Shown: positions 25,074 through 34,955 of the stretch, piece after piece
Position numbering within the stretch: the stretch's first letter is position 1
Layout: each line of letters opens with the position of its first letter
Assembly: GCA_942493375.1 (NCBI GenBank)
Contig: OW818698.1
Span: 6,510,001 to 6,574,000 of the forward strand
DNA from: G942493375 sp942493375
GTDB taxonomy: Bacteria > Armatimonadota > UBA5829
Direction: 5' to 3'
Length of the DNA stretch: 64,000 nt
Translations under genes and position numbers: made by a program
Notes under the pieces: generated by a model
Databases searched by the model: none
Seen by the model: the letters and a program-made list of their open reading frames with translations, nothing else
What the model was told of the DNA's origin: nothing

Positions 25074-27695
25074 ATGAAGCAGCTGATGATTGTATCTTTG
25101 TTAATGGTCCTGCTTGCAGCAGCTAATGTATTTAGCCAACCGGTGATAAAAACACTGGAGAGTTCCCAGGAGAACGGCAAGTTATTGTCGAAAAATGGCA
25201 ATTTTGAGAGCATACAGGATGGTAGTTTTTCTGACTGGAACCAGTATGAAGAAGGATACACAGTTGCGCGTGGAGCTGGCAGGAATGGATCAAATGCCAT
25301 ATACTGCGAATCTCCGGATGTAAAGCATAAATACGGTGGAAGTCAGGCTATTATCCTGAATCAAACCGAACCGTATCCTATCAGAGTCTCTTGTTGGAGT
25401 AAATGTGAGGGTGTGGATGGCTCTGCGAGTCCTGACTACTCCATTTACCTTGATCTTGAATGTGTCGACGGAACCCCTATCTGGGGACAACTCCGTGCAT
25501 TTCCGACAGGTACAAACGACTGGAATCACTGGCAGTATGTAATATATCCGACCAGACCTGTGAAGTCAATTTCGGCCCATTGTCTTTTCAGAAACAAGAA
25601 AGGCAAGGCTTGGTTTGATGATGTCCGTATAGAGGAATTGACAGCCATTTCTGGTGTTAAGATGCTTCAAGGGCAGGCTATTCAAGTTCTTCCGAGACAG
25701 GGCAAGAGAGTGAAGAGCATGGACATAAACACAAAGAACGGACTTAGTATGACTCTTGATGGCGCTTCGGTGGTTTCGGTAAAGTCCGGTAAAAAGCTGC
25801 TTAGCTGCGATTCTCCATCGGGCTTTCTTGTCCGCGATGTCCGAAAGAATACGGATTACTATGGGTTTTCTAAAGTTAAGACCACTAAATCATCACTAGC
25901 TGCTGAGTGTTCGGAACTGGGTGTTCGGCTGGATGCCAGGTTTGAATCCAATCCTGAGTATATAAGAGTAACCGGTAAGGTAGTTGATACCACGAGCAAG
26001 GACAGAGCGATCAACCTGATGTTTGCTCTGCCAGTCGATGCATCCGGTTGGACGTGGTGGGACGACATGCGTCGCAGCCGTGGTATCACAAAAATAAACA
26101 ATGACAACGCTGGACTTGAGTATATTAAGTCAACGGACATACCCTGCGGGTCTACAACCTCGGCTTCAGTATATCCTGTTGCGGCTATAACGGGACCAAC
26201 TGACGGATTGAGCATCGGAATAGACATGGGTAAGATTGCAGTCTACCGGGTATTCTACAATTCAGCTACCCGTCAGCTTGCGATTTCCTACGATTTCGGA
26301 ATCGTCCCTGAGACACAGCGTTTTCCGAGTTCCGCTGAGTTCTCGTTTATTATCTATAAGTTTGATCCAAGGTGGGGGTTCAGACAGTCCTGGTCTGACT
26401 ATGCCCGGATATTCCCGGATTACTTCAAAGTGCGCTCAAAGGAACACGGGATATGGATGCCGTTTAGTGATATCAGCCGTGTGCAGGGGTGGCAGGATTT
26501 CGGTTTCAAATACAAAGAGGGAATAGACAACGTTCCATTCGATATAGCTAACAATATCCTGCCTTTCCGCTATTCTGAACCGACGACGTGGTGGATGTCG
26601 ATGCCAAAAGGCGGTGATCGCAGTGAGGCTGCAGTTCTGGCAGAAAGGGACCGGCTGGCTGGATCAAATGACCCGACGATGGCTAAAGCTGTGATCAACT
26701 CTGGTATGGAGGATGCCCGTGGAAAATCCTGTTATCAGGTCCTGGATACACCATGGTGTGATGGAGTTGTCTGGAATATGAATCCCAATCCTTACATTCC
26801 CCAACTACCAAATGGTGGTTCGGTGCTATGGAATGATAAGATACGGGAAGCAGATTATGGCCCGACAGCAAAGAATGTAAGAGCTGGAGAGTATCTGGAC
26901 TCTCTGGAAGGTTATGTAACCAGTGATCTTAACTACAAACGAGAGCATTTCAAATATACGACTGTTCCTTTGACTTTTGATGACCAGAGAAAGCCTGTTT
27001 TGTTTAAGGGGCTGACGATATATGAGATGACGAAGTGGATTGCTGATGATGTGCATCGTATCGGGAAATTGATGTTTGCTAATGGTGTCCCTTACCGATT
27101 CACATATTTGTGCCCGTGGTTGGATGTTATGGGAACAGAGACCAACTGGTTGTTTAATGGCAAATATGTCCCGGAAACAGATGATGTCATGATAATGCGC
27201 AGAGCGTTGTGTTATGGAAAACCATATCTGTTCTTGATGAATACCAGGTTTGACGATTTCGGAGTAGATATGGTGGAGAAGTATTTTAAGCGGAGCGGGT
27301 TCTACGGCATGCTTCCGGGTATGTTTAGTTACAATGCAGCCAATGAAGCATATTTTGAGACACCTAAGTGGTATAACAGGGACAGAGAACTGTTTAAGAA
27401 ATACATACCGATCATAAAGCGTGTTTCAGAAGCTGGATGGGAACCGATTACCTACGCCAGAAGTTCCAGTCAGGATGTGATTCTGGAACGTTTCGGTAAA
27501 CGCTATATAACGGTTATGAACGATGGTAAAGAGAGCAAAACGGCAGATATACAGATCAACACTGCCAAACTGAACCTAAAGTCCACAGTCAAAGCCAGGG
27601 ATCTTTTCTCGGGTAAGGATGTTGAAGTATCAGGCTCATCATTCAAAGTCACCTTACCAGCTGGCGAGGTGATGGTTGTGGACTTAACACCATAA
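25074..27695 (+). CDS. secreted glycosidase-like protein with N-terminal carbohydrate-binding domain
   Basis: An 873-aa exported protein. Signal peptide residues 1-22 (MKQLMIVSLLMVLLAAANVF). An N-terminal jelly-roll of the CBM4/CBM9 type follows (KNGNFESIQDGSFSDWNQ to GKAWFDDVRIEEL, about residues 40-190), then a beta-sandwich and a barrel-like region with WWDDMRRSRG, FRYSEPTTWWMSMP and RFTYLCPWLDVMG, and a terminal beta domain (DVILERFGKRYITVMNDG). The family is not certain and no catalytic residues can be fixed. The ATG at 25074 has GGAGGTG at 25061. It is co-directional with the next gene, 48 bp downstream. Confidence 0.7.
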   Translation: MKQLMIVSLLMVLLAAANVFSQPVIKTLESSQENGKLLSKNGNFESIQDGSFSDWNQYEEGYTVARGAGRNGSNAIYCESPDVKHKYGGSQAIILNQTEPYPIRVSCWSKCEGVDGSASPDYSIYLDLECVDGTPIWGQLRAFPTGTNDWNHWQYVIYPTRPVKSISAHCLFRNKKGKAWFDDVRIEELTAISGVKMLQGQAIQVLPRQGKRVKSMDINTKNGLSMTLDGASVVSVKSGKKLLSCDSPSGFLVRDVRKNTDYYGFSKVKTTKSSLAAECSELGVRLDARFESNPEYIRVTGKVVDTTSKDRAINLMFALPVDASGWTWWDDMRRSRGITKINNDNAGLEYIKSTDIPCGSTTSASVYPVAAITGPTDGLSIGIDMGKIAVYRVFYNSATRQLAISYDFGIVPETQRFPSSAEFSFIIYKFDPRWGFRQSWSDYARIFPDYFKVRSKEHGIWMPFSDISRVQGWQDFGFKYKEGIDNVPFDIANNILPFRYSEPTTWWMSMPKGGDRSEAAVLAERDRLAGSNDPTMAKAVINSGMEDARGKSCYQVLDTPWCDGVVWNMNPNPYIPQLPNGGSVLWNDKIREADYGPTAKNVRAGEYLDSLEGYVTSDLNYKREHFKYTTVPLTFDDQRKPVLFKGLTIYEMTKWIADDVHRIGKLMFANGVPYRFTYLCPWLDVMGTETNWLFNGKYVPETDDVMIMRRALCYGKPYLFLMNTRFDDFGVDMVEKYFKRSGFYGMLPGMFSYNAANEAYFETPKWYNRDRELFKKYIPIIKRVSEAGWEPITYARSSSQDVILERFGKRYITVMNDGKESKTADIQINTAKLNLKSTVKARDLFSGKDVEVSGSSFKVTLPAGEVMVVDLTP

Positions 27696-27743
27696 TAATA
27701 TAATGTCATTCTTCACGATGACACGAAAAACTACTGGGAGAAT

Positions 27744-30700
27744 ATGATGCGACAAGTACTATTGGGATTGGTGGCGATTATGGTTATAATCGGCTCTGGT
27801 GTAGCGAATGCGGCGAATATCGCTGTGTTGAAAGAAGATTTTCCGAAATTGGTTTCACATTCAAATCCGGATGTTATCGCCAAAGTTTTACAAAAGGCAG
27901 GGGATAAGGTTGAGTTCGTCAATTCCACCCAACTTGCTGATCCAAAATTATTCAATGCATCAAAATTCTCCCTGGTTATACTTCCCTATGGTAGTTTTTT
28001 TCCGGCTAACGCACGGGATAACTTTCTGACGTTCCTTCGTGGTGGTGGAGATTTTCTCTCTACTGGAGGATACGCTTTCGATGAATCTACTATCAAATGG
28101 CAGGGGAAGTGGGTCACCCGGAGTCAAGCCAGGCTTGTTATACCAGTAAAAGAACTCCAAATAGGAGCGCCTGGAGACCAGGGCTATTTAATCGGCGAGT
28201 GGAGCATGCCCGAGAGTTTGCCTGCTATTAAACGCTGGAGCGGAAAAATGGCCGGCGTGAGGTTGCCTGTACAGGGTAAGACAACCTATGATCTTGAAAT
28301 TGAGCTCTCAACCAACCCAAAGACTGCAAAATTGAAGCGGCAATTACTATTGAATGGCAAATTTGCGGCTGATATCCCTGCAATTGAAGACCAGACAGTT
28401 AAGCTTGCGGTTACTCCAGCCCAAACAGGCACCAAGACAACCCTGGATATTGTTTTTGATGTGGAACTATGGTCGCCAAATGAAATAGAACACAACGGCG
28501 ACGGAAGAATGCTCGGGGTTGCTGTTAAGCGAATAAAACTGACACCGCGCGGGAAATCCATCGAGTCACCGGATACTTCGGACATTCTTAAGCCAATAAA
28601 TATGCGATATGGTGCACCCAATGACTTCCTTGAATGGCAACCAGAACAACTTGGGGTGTTTGATGCAGGTTATAGGCTTACCGGGGGCAAGGGGATCGTT
28701 CCTGCACACGATCAAGGAATTATCTCGGATAAGTATACTGCGAAGGGCAAATTCGAGGGATGGGCTGCTGCAGGAACAACGGGTTCAGATTGGTACTATA
28801 CAACTCCATCAGATCGGAGCAGGTTAATTCCGTTATTGGAGACACACGATGAATATGGCAGATTCCGTGGAAATGCTGGATCTTTGATGGTAAATTATTC
28901 CGGACCATATAAGGGATCAGTCTGGGCTTATTTTGGAGTGGAAAGTGTAGATATCTTTGCCGGCAGTAAGGGTGCAGATTTGTTACTCTCTGTTGTCAAA
29001 GGACTGAAAAAAGGTGTTTTTCTGCATGAACTCCGTCCCTCTGTTGCATGTTTCAAGCAGGGAGAACCGGTTGATATTTTGGCTAATGCCAGTAATTACG
29101 GTTTGGCTTCAAGCAAAGTGACAATGAATTGTGTGATCAAAAATGAAGCCGGAAACGTTGTACGCAGAAATCGTAAGGTAATTGAACTCACGGCTGGTCA
29201 GACTACAGAATTAAAAACAACCTGGCAACCCAAGATGTTTGGAGATGATTTCTATACAGTTGAAGTTACATTGAATGATGGAGCCAAAGTAGTAGACCAG
29301 CAGCGGACAGGATTCTATGTATGGAATCCTGAAACCATTGCAAAGGGTATGAAGCTATCGTACAAAGATAACTACCTTACAGATAACGGTATTCCAAGGT
29401 TTATGCTGGGTGTGCAGGCGTTCTATCCCTGGAAAGCAGTCACTGCGATGGACCCTCTGCATATAGAACGAGATTTTTCCAGCATGTCCGACATGGGCAT
29501 GAGGGTTTCCAGAACATTCACAAAGGGAACCGAGCAAAGATTCCTTGACGCACTGGTAATGGCGTCCCAGCGTCACCATGTGGCATTTTTTGTCGAGGGA
29601 ATGGCGGATGCAAATATAGATACGGAGTCTGTAAAGAAAGATACCGATTATACAAGCGTATTGATTGAACGGTATAAGGATGTTCCGGGGATGATGATTG
29701 ATATCCGGAACGAACCAACGCTGCTGAGATCAGGTAATGAACCGGGTACCGAGAAGGCTTTCAATGAATATCTCCTCAAGCAATATGGAACGACTGAATC
29801 CCTCCGTGCAGCATGGGGCAATGAGTTGCCAGCAGGAGATGATATTTCTACAGTCAAAATATCGATGCCTGGTAGTGACTGGTCAAGTATACGTTCCCGG
29901 GATACTTATCGGTTCCTGTTGAATGCTTCCGGAGGTTGGGTGGATGCTATCGTGGCAGCAATCAAGAGCAAGGATCCCAAGCGGCTTGTATCAGTAGGAT
30001 ATCTACAATGGTGGCCACAGATGACGATGGATCCTGCAGTAACATCTGACTCGCTGGACTTTATCAACAGGCACTGGTACGGTCCTGTGAGCGACCTGGC
30101 GACCTGGGAAGCCCAATTTGTGATGAGTGACAGGCGATACAAAGGCAAGGCTCCGTCTGTCGGAGAGTTCGGTTCAAAGACCTTCCCTACATTTGTCGAG
30201 AGCAGGCATAATTTTGACACCACAGACCAGCAGGAAGAGAGATACCTGCATGTTGGTCATTATACTCTTGGATTCGGTGGGTTGTTTGTCAGCAACTGGC
30301 ACTATCGGGACCCGTTTACCAATATCTTCCCCTACGGGATTATATATTCTAACTGGACTCCAAAGCCTGTCGCTAAATCGTATCGAGCAATGGCGCTGTT
30401 GTTTACAAAACTGCATCCGAAGTATGTAGCTCCTGATACCTATTTGGTATTGCCCGATGAATCCAGGTTCGGTGGAGACAGCGGACGCATATTTGAAGCC
30501 ATTCAAAATGCAGCCAAAGAGATGATCAATGCCAATATCAGGTTTGGCACGATAAATGAGTGGGACATAGAAAAGCTGCCAGCTGAAGCTAAAACTTTAG
30601 TAATGCCTGCTGCGTTTGCTGTTTCAGATAAGGCTTATGATTTCCTGGCTGCCTGGATCAAAAACGGCGGCACGCTGCATCTATCAGACGATATAGAATT

Positions 30701-31325
30701 CGATCAAAACCGGAAACCATCAAACTTGCGCAAGTTTAAGGACTTGTCTGCTGACCACGTGGTGTTTTATAAAGACCCGGCAAAGCTGCAGATTAAAGGC
30801 GCATCATACGGTTCCGGCATTCGAGTTTTACAGGTGCCAATGGAAAAGGGCGAAGCTGTAGTCATTGGCAATGAATCAGACAAGCAGGCTCAGGTGTCTG
30901 TTACAATCAATAGTGTCATTCACAAGTTAGTGGTAGGATCACACCGGCAGGCAACAGTCATATACCAGAATGGCAGAATGGTAGGTTTGGAGGCTCAGGG
31001 TGATGTCCAGTGTGGTGATAAGGCAATAGTCAAGGCGGATGGGCATTTCGTCATGGTCTCTTTGGACGGTGCCGACATCGCGTTGTCATCCGAAATGGCG
31101 ATAGTTGCACTGCACGGTGGTCATGTTACAGTCGGAAGCAAAGCCCTGGCAATTCAAGCTGGTGAAGTATTGAGGGGTAAATGGCACGTGCTGAGCGACC
31201 TTTCAGAAGATAACTCCAAAGGTGTAACGGTTCCAGCATCATTATCCGGGGATATAATCATTCTGGCCAACAAACAACGGCTGCCTGTAGCCGGAACGCT
31301 TACTGCGGAGTTACTTAGTCGATAA
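27744..31325 (+). CDS. secreted GH-A-clan beta-galactosidase-like protein with amidotransferase-like domains
   Basis: A 1193-aa exported protein with a signal peptide (to about residue 23). The N-terminal Rossmann-like domain is of the glutamine-amidotransferase type without catalytic Cys (FSLVILPYGSFFP, FLRGGGDFLSTGG). The central (beta/alpha)8 barrel resembles GH5/GH42, with acid/base candidate Glu657 (DIRNEPT) and nucleophile candidate Glu808 (VGEFGS). A second amidotransferase-like region follows, as in GH42 trimerisation domains (TLVMPAAFAVSD, AAWIKNGGTLHLSDD), then a beta tail. GGGAG precedes two tandem ATGs (27744 and 27747); spacing favours the second. The truncated gene at 62487 shares its N-terminal domain. 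Confidence 0.78.
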   Translation: MMRQVLLGLVAIMVIIGSGVANAANIAVLKEDFPKLVSHSNPDVIAKVLQKAGDKVEFVNSTQLADPKLFNASKFSLVILPYGSFFPANARDNFLTFLRGGGDFLSTGGYAFDESTIKWQGKWVTRSQARLVIPVKELQIGAPGDQGYLIGEWSMPESLPAIKRWSGKMAGVRLPVQGKTTYDLEIELSTNPKTAKLKRQLLLNGKFAADIPAIEDQTVKLAVTPAQTGTKTTLDIVFDVELWSPNEIEHNGDGRMLGVAVKRIKLTPRGKSIESPDTSDILKPINMRYGAPNDFLEWQPEQLGVFDAGYRLTGGKGIVPAHDQGIISDKYTAKGKFEGWAAAGTTGSDWYYTTPSDRSRLIPLLETHDEYGRFRGNAGSLMVNYSGPYKGSVWAYFGVESVDIFAGSKGADLLLSVVKGLKKGVFLHELRPSVACFKQGEPVDILANASNYGLASSKVTMNCVIKNEAGNVVRRNRKVIELTAGQTTELKTTWQPKMFGDDFYTVEVTLNDGAKVVDQQRTGFYVWNPETIAKGMKLSYKDNYLTDNGIPRFMLGVQAFYPWKAVTAMDPLHIERDFSSMSDMGMRVSRTFTKGTEQRFLDALVMASQRHHVAFFVEGMADANIDTESVKKDTDYTSVLIERYKDVPGMMIDIRNEPTLLRSGNEPGTEKAFNEYLLKQYGTTESLRAAWGNELPAGDDISTVKISMPGSDWSSIRSRDTYRFLLNASGGWVDAIVAAIKSKDPKRLVSVGYLQWWPQMTMDPAVTSDSLDFINRHWYGPVSDLATWEAQFVMSDRRYKGKAPSVGEFGSKTFPTFVESRHNFDTTDQQEERYLHVGHYTLGFGGLFVSNWHYRDPFTNIFPYGIIYSNWTPKPVAKSYRAMALLFTKLHPKYVAPDTYLVLPDESRFGGDSGRIFEAIQNAAKEMINANIRFGTINEWDIEKLPAEAKTLVMPAAFAVSDKAYDFLAAWIKNGGTLHLSDDIEFDQNRKPSNLRKFKDLSADHVVFYKDPAKLQIKGASYGSGIRVLQVPMEKGEAVVIGNESDKQAQVSVTINSVIHKLVVGSHRQATVIYQNGRMVGLEAQGDVQCGDKAIVKADGHFVMVSLDGADIALSSEMAIVALHGGHVTVGSKALAIQAGEVLRGKWHVLSDLSEDNSKGVTVPASLSGDIIILANKQRLPVAGTLTAELLSR

Positions 31326-31400
31326 GAGTGGAATTGTTCAGGTGTCCTAATCCATTTAAACTTTATCAATGGATCATGAGCTATGACAAGCTGTGACATG

Positions 31401-31427
31401 GAGCTGTGACATTTTGTGTCACAGCTC
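31401..31427 (+). terminator. 11-bp stem hairpin after the GH-A-like gene
   Basis: GAGCTGTGACA (31401-31411) and TGTCACAGCTC (31417-31427) pair perfectly around TTTTG. A partial direct copy, AGCTGTGACA, precedes it by 11 bp. No T-tract follows, but the position (75 bp past the stop) suits a terminator. Confidence 0.55.
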
Positions 31428-31463
31428 TCGGAAATACATGCATTGGAATATTAATATTAACTA

Positions 31464-32459
31464 ATGAAAAAACTGACAAAAGCAGAAGAAGCCTATCGTA
31501 AACTCTCCCGTTTTGGGCGTGGTCCTGTATCTGAAGAAGCGATAGGGGAGATAAAGCGTGCACTGAATGGCAATATCAGTCTGCTTGTAGCCAAAGCTGC
31601 AGACATTGTGAGCAATTGGAGACTGCATGATCTCCTCCCGGATTTGACAGCTGCATTCCATCGGTTTCTTGTGAATAATGGCAAGGCAGATAAACAGTGC
31701 ACGGCCAAGACTTCAATCATTAATGCGCTGAATAATCTGGAATATTTGGGAGATGATGTGTACCTTGCCGGGGTGCAATATGTGCAGATGGAACCGGTAT
31801 GGGGAGGGCAGGCAGATACGGCTATCGAAGTTCGCTGCGGTTGTGCATTTGGACTTGCACGCATAAACTATCCCGATGTTCACTATGTCCTTGCTGACTT
31901 GCTTGTAGACCATGAAACCTCTGTCCGTGTTGCTGCAGTCAAAGCGCTTGCATATATGGGAACACCTGAGAGTGATGTCATGCTTCGCCTCAAAGTGCTT
32001 GTAGGTGACTCTGAAATTGAAGTGATTGGTGAATGCTTCACTGCGCTTATGACCATTATTCCAAAACAGTCTCTAGGGTTCGTTTCGCGCTATCTGAAGC
32101 ATAACGATCTTGCCATCGTAGAATCCGCAGCGCTGGCAATTGGCGGTTCACATATTCCTGAAGCATTTGAAACGTTGAAAAATTGTTGGGAAGAGAATCC
32201 TATTCTGTTCTATCGCCGTGCGATTATGTTATCTATTGCGCTTATAAGAAGCGATGATGCCTTTGACTTCCTGCTGGATGTAGTCCGTAATGCAGACACC
32301 CAGACTGCAGCTCAGGCGATATCTACGCTCAAACTATATGCGAGCGACAGGACTGTTGAGAAAATAACCAAAGCCGTTGAGTCCAGGAATGATAGCGACC
32401 TGGCCGATAGATTTAAGCAGGAGTTTGGAGAGCGCGTCGATGGTAGCGTAGTTTTATAG
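31464..32459 (+). CDS. HEAT-repeat protein, 3' end altered by IS insertion
   Basis: A 331-aa protein of tandem HEAT/PBS-lyase-type helical repeats, for example VRVAAVKALAYMGTPESDVM and VESAALAIGGSHIPEAFETL. There is no signal peptide, so a cytoplasmic protein-binding scaffold is likely. The partner is unknown. Its last five codons (Gly-Ser-Val-Val-Leu, stop) are the left end of an IS256-type element. Joining the sequence across the element at the 9-bp duplication restores the frame with seven native codons (Ser-Pro-Ile-Thr-Ala-Asp-Glu) and a TAG at 33926-33928. The fold is intact, so the product may still function. The ribosome site is weak. Confidence 0.82.
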   Translation: MKKLTKAEEAYRKLSRFGRGPVSEEAIGEIKRALNGNISLLVAKAADIVSNWRLHDLLPDLTAAFHRFLVNNGKADKQCTAKTSIINALNNLEYLGDDVYLAGVQYVQMEPVWGGQADTAIEVRCGCAFGLARINYPDVHYVLADLLVDHETSVRVAAVKALAYMGTPESDVMLRLKVLVGDSEIEVIGECFTALMTIIPKQSLGFVSRYLKHNDLAIVESAALAIGGSHIPEAFETLKNCWEENPILFYRRAIMLSIALIRSDDAFDFLLDVVRNADTQTAAQAISTLKLYASDRTVEKITKAVESRNDSDLADRFKQEFGERVDGSVVL

Positions 32460-33895
32460 TGTGTAATTATTTTTGGTTGTTAGGCTGACCCAGCGATCCG
32501 ACGGCGCTCCTAAATTTAGCGCAAGGAGGTGAGCGGCTGTTTTCAACCAAATGCAACAACGGGTGCTTTTCTCTCGTATGAAATTGTTGAAAAGACAAAT
32601 CAAAGAGAGGAAGCACCCATGAATAATTTTACGCTAAAAGAAGTATTTGAGAAAGCTGCATGTCGGATACCTGATTGTGAAAATCTGGCTTATGGAGATT
32701 TGGATTCTGCTACTGCATCTGTTACAAAGTTTATCTTTGAGGCCATGGCTGAATCTGAGATAGAAAAGCGAGCAGGTGTAAGGTTGCATGAGCGTGGCGA
32801 GATGCGAACCGATTATCGCAACGGTTATCGTCATCGTAAGGTTCAAACTAGCTACCAGGTAGTGGAGATTCGCATTCCCCGTTTGCGGGGTAACGGTTTT
32901 GTGCCGAGTTTTCTGGAGCCGAACCATCGTGCCATTCGCGAAGTCGAGGCTTGGGTAAGTAAGGCATTCCTATCAGGTCTAACCCGAGCTGAGGTGATTC
33001 GGCTTCTAGAATCTACAACAGGATGCAAGCCATCTGATAGGTTATTACGGCGAGTGCAGCTTGAGATTGATGAGCAGGTAAAGAGATTTCGAGAACGCAA
33101 GCTACTTGGTCGATATCAATATCTGTTTTTAGATGCGGCTTGGGCTAAGGATATAGTAGGCATAACTGCGACACGTATTTGTATAATGACTGCAATTGGT
33201 ATAACGCACACTGGTGTGAAGGAGATTCTTGGTTTTGAACGGACATCAACAGAGAATGAGTCTTCCTGGAAAGGGTTTCTTGGTCGGCTGGTGGAACGTG
33301 GGTTGAAACCAAGCGACTTGGCCCTGGTGATTTCCGATGAGCATAACGGTCTACTTAACGCTGCTTCTGAGGTGTTAGGTGACGTTCCTGGGCAGTTGTG
33401 TTGGGCACATCGGATACGTAATGTACGCAAAGCTGTTGCTGCATCGGATCGTGGTGAAGTGGTTGGAGGCTTGAAGCTTGTCTATGATGCCAAGCATCTA
33501 TCTGGAGCAAAGGATTCATTTCGTCTTTGGGAGCAACGCTGGGACGAAAAGTATCCTAACTTAGTAGCCAGTGTAAAAGAGGACCTTGGATATCTGTTTG
33601 CATTCTATAATTGCGATGAACTTCACTGGGAATATCTGAGAACCTCTAATCCGATTGAGCGCACTTTCCGTGAACTACGGAGACAGCAATACGGATCTGG
33701 AGCATATGCAAACAGAGATGCTTGTAACAGGGCCGTATATAGAGTTTTCAACTGGCTCAATGAACGTTGGAAAGATATTGATATCTGGCAACAGAGAAAA
33801 ATGAGAAAAACAACACAAATAACTAAGTGAGTAAATGACAATTGAATACGGGCAGAAGAACATTTTCGAATTTACACACTCCAGAAGGAATAACC
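32442..33895 (+). mobile_element. IS256-family insertion sequence, complete (1454 bp)
   Basis: The element is bounded by the 9-bp direct repeat CGCGTCGAT (32433-32441 and 33896-33904), a length usual for IS256 target duplications. The ends are imperfect inverted repeats: both begin GGT when read inward and share GTGTGTAA about 17 bp in (32459-32466; complement at 33872-33879), like the internal TGTGTAA box of IS256 termini. It contains one intact transposase gene. It interrupts the last codons of the HEAT-repeat gene, and the exact target duplication suggests a recent insertion. Confidence 0.88.
32619..33830 (+). CDS. IS256-family (mutator type) transposase
   Basis: A 403-aa DDE transposase. 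The N-terminal DNA-binding region includes RTDYRNGYRHRKVQTSYQ and IRIPRLRG. The catalytic core shows Asp in YLFLDAAWAKD, Asp in LVISDEHNGL, the CWAHRIRNV motif and the catalytic Glu in TSNPIERTFRELRRQ, all family hallmarks. The ATG at 32619 has GAGAGGAAG 8-15 nt upstream. An open frame extends upstream to 32529 but has no ribosome site. The reading frame is intact, so the element may be active. Confidence 0.95.
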   Translation: MNNFTLKEVFEKAACRIPDCENLAYGDLDSATASVTKFIFEAMAESEIEKRAGVRLHERGEMRTDYRNGYRHRKVQTSYQVVEIRIPRLRGNGFVPSFLEPNHRAIREVEAWVSKAFLSGLTRAEVIRLLESTTGCKPSDRLLRRVQLEIDEQVKRFRERKLLGRYQYLFLDAAWAKDIVGITATRICIMTAIGITHTGVKEILGFERTSTENESSWKGFLGRLVERGLKPSDLALVISDEHNGLLNAASEVLGDVPGQLCWAHRIRNVRKAVAASDRGEVVGGLKLVYDAKHLSGAKDSFRLWEQRWDEKYPNLVASVKEDLGYLFAFYNCDELHWEYLRTSNPIERTFRELRRQQYGSGAYANRDACNRAVYRVFNWLNERWKDIDIWQQRKMRKTTQITK

Positions 33896-33928
33896 CGCGT
33901 CGATTCACCAATTACTGCTGATGAGTAG
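33896..33928 (+). pseudogene. displaced 3' tail of the HEAT-repeat gene
   Basis: The right copy of the target duplication (33896-33904) continues in the original frame with TCA CCA ATT ACT GCT GAT GAG TAG. This 24-bp segment is the original C-terminal coding end, separated from its gene by the IS element. Confidence 0.8.
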
Positions 33929-34029
33929 GCTGGTGGTATAATAGATTGTTATCCAGCTTGAAGCCAAATATGATTTATTACACGAAAAGCAATAATAGAC
34001 TGCTATGAACCACTGGAGCATTAGACCAC

Positions 34030-34887
34030 ATGAAACTCACAAATTTCACCGACATGCTTGATCACGCCCAGAAACACCATTATGGATTAGGAGCTTTTTG
34101 TTGCTGCAATGCGGAGACAGCGTTGGCTGCAATTGAAGCCGGCAGTAAGCTTCGGTCACCAGTCCTGTTTATAGCCAGTCACGAAGAGACTCCTATTCTG
34201 ACACCAAAGGGACTAGTGGAAGTAGTGAAATGTGTTGCTGAGGGATGTGGAGTGCCTGTAGGATTGCATTTGGACCATGCACCGACTGTGGATTTTGTGC
34301 GTGAATGTATGGATGCCGGGTTTCCTTCAGTAATGTATGATGGTTCCAGCTTGCCTTTTGAGGAGAATATTAAGAACACCAGATTGGTTGTTGAAGAAGC
34401 TCACAGCCGGGGGATAGGTGTTGAGGGTGAGATAGGGGCTATTGGTAGATGCGACAAGAGCACTGTTGAAGGCGGTAAGACCACGCTGACCGACGTCGAT
34501 GAGGCTGTTGAGTTTGTGGAGCGGACCGGAGTTGATGCTTTAGCAGTATCGATCGGTAACTCTCATGGTATGTATACATCACTACCTCAACTCGATTTTG
34601 AATTGTTGCAGGAGATTAGGAACAGAGTCAATGTGCATCTGGTATTGCACGGAGGTTCCGGAACTCCTCCTGATCAGCTCAATGAAGCCGTTCGAATAGG
34701 TATTACAAAGATCAACGTAGCCAGCGAAATAGGTAAAGCGTATATAAATGGAATAGTTGATTTCCACAATGCCAGAAGTGGCAATTTCTGGTGGACACAT
34801 GGGGTGCTGGAAGCCAAACTAGCTGCAAGGGCTGTTGTAGAGCGGTGGATGATACAGTTGGAATCTGCAGGCAAAACGGACGTCTAA
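34030..34887 (+). CDS. class II fructose-bisphosphate / ketose-bisphosphate aldolase family protein
   Basis: A 285-aa zinc-dependent class II aldolase. Metal- and substrate-binding motifs are in order: GLHLDHAPT, VEGEIGAIG, SIGNSHGMY, LVLHGGSGTP and KINVASE. The family includes FbaA, GatY/KbaY and related enzymes; sequence alone does not settle whether the substrate is fructose or tagatose bisphosphate. Glycolysis or gluconeogenesis, or galactitol/galactosamine breakdown, are the options, the latter attractive next to beta-galactosidase genes. GGAG lies 12-13 nt before the ATG. A dyad (GCTGG...CCAGC, about 33929-33957) spans a TATAAT upstream. Confidence 0.88.
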   Translation: MKLTNFTDMLDHAQKHHYGLGAFCCCNAETALAAIEAGSKLRSPVLFIASHEETPILTPKGLVEVVKCVAEGCGVPVGLHLDHAPTVDFVRECMDAGFPSVMYDGSSLPFEENIKNTRLVVEEAHSRGIGVEGEIGAIGRCDKSTVEGGKTTLTDVDEAVEFVERTGVDALAVSIGNSHGMYTSLPQLDFELLQEIRNRVNVHLVLHGGSGTPPDQLNEAVRIGITKINVASEIGKAYINGIVDFHNARSGNFWWTHGVLEAKLAARAVVERWMIQLESAGKTDV

Positions 34888-34910
34888 ACCAGCGTAATTC
34901 CCTCGAAAGT

Positions 34911-34939
34911 TTGACATTAAGGGCTGTGAGCACTATAAT
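34911..34939 (+). promoter_or_regulatory. promoter of the ffh operon (or of a leader RNA)
   Basis: TTGACA (34911-34916), a 17-bp spacer and TATAAT (34934-34939): full consensus. Transcription would start near 34946. Confidence 0.82.
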
Positions 34940-34955
34940 TTATCCTTGGTGCGTG

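Noticed and set aside
32529..32618. N-terminal extension of the IS256 transposase
   Set aside because: The extension has no ribosome site and no family similarity, whereas the ATG at 32619 follows GAGAGGAAG and begins a normal IS256 N-terminus.
32459..33879. IS boundaries at the GTGTGTAA repeats
   Set aside because: These boxes lie internally in IS256-type termini and give no target duplication; the outer ends at 32442 and 33895 have an exact 9-bp duplication and restore the interrupted frame.
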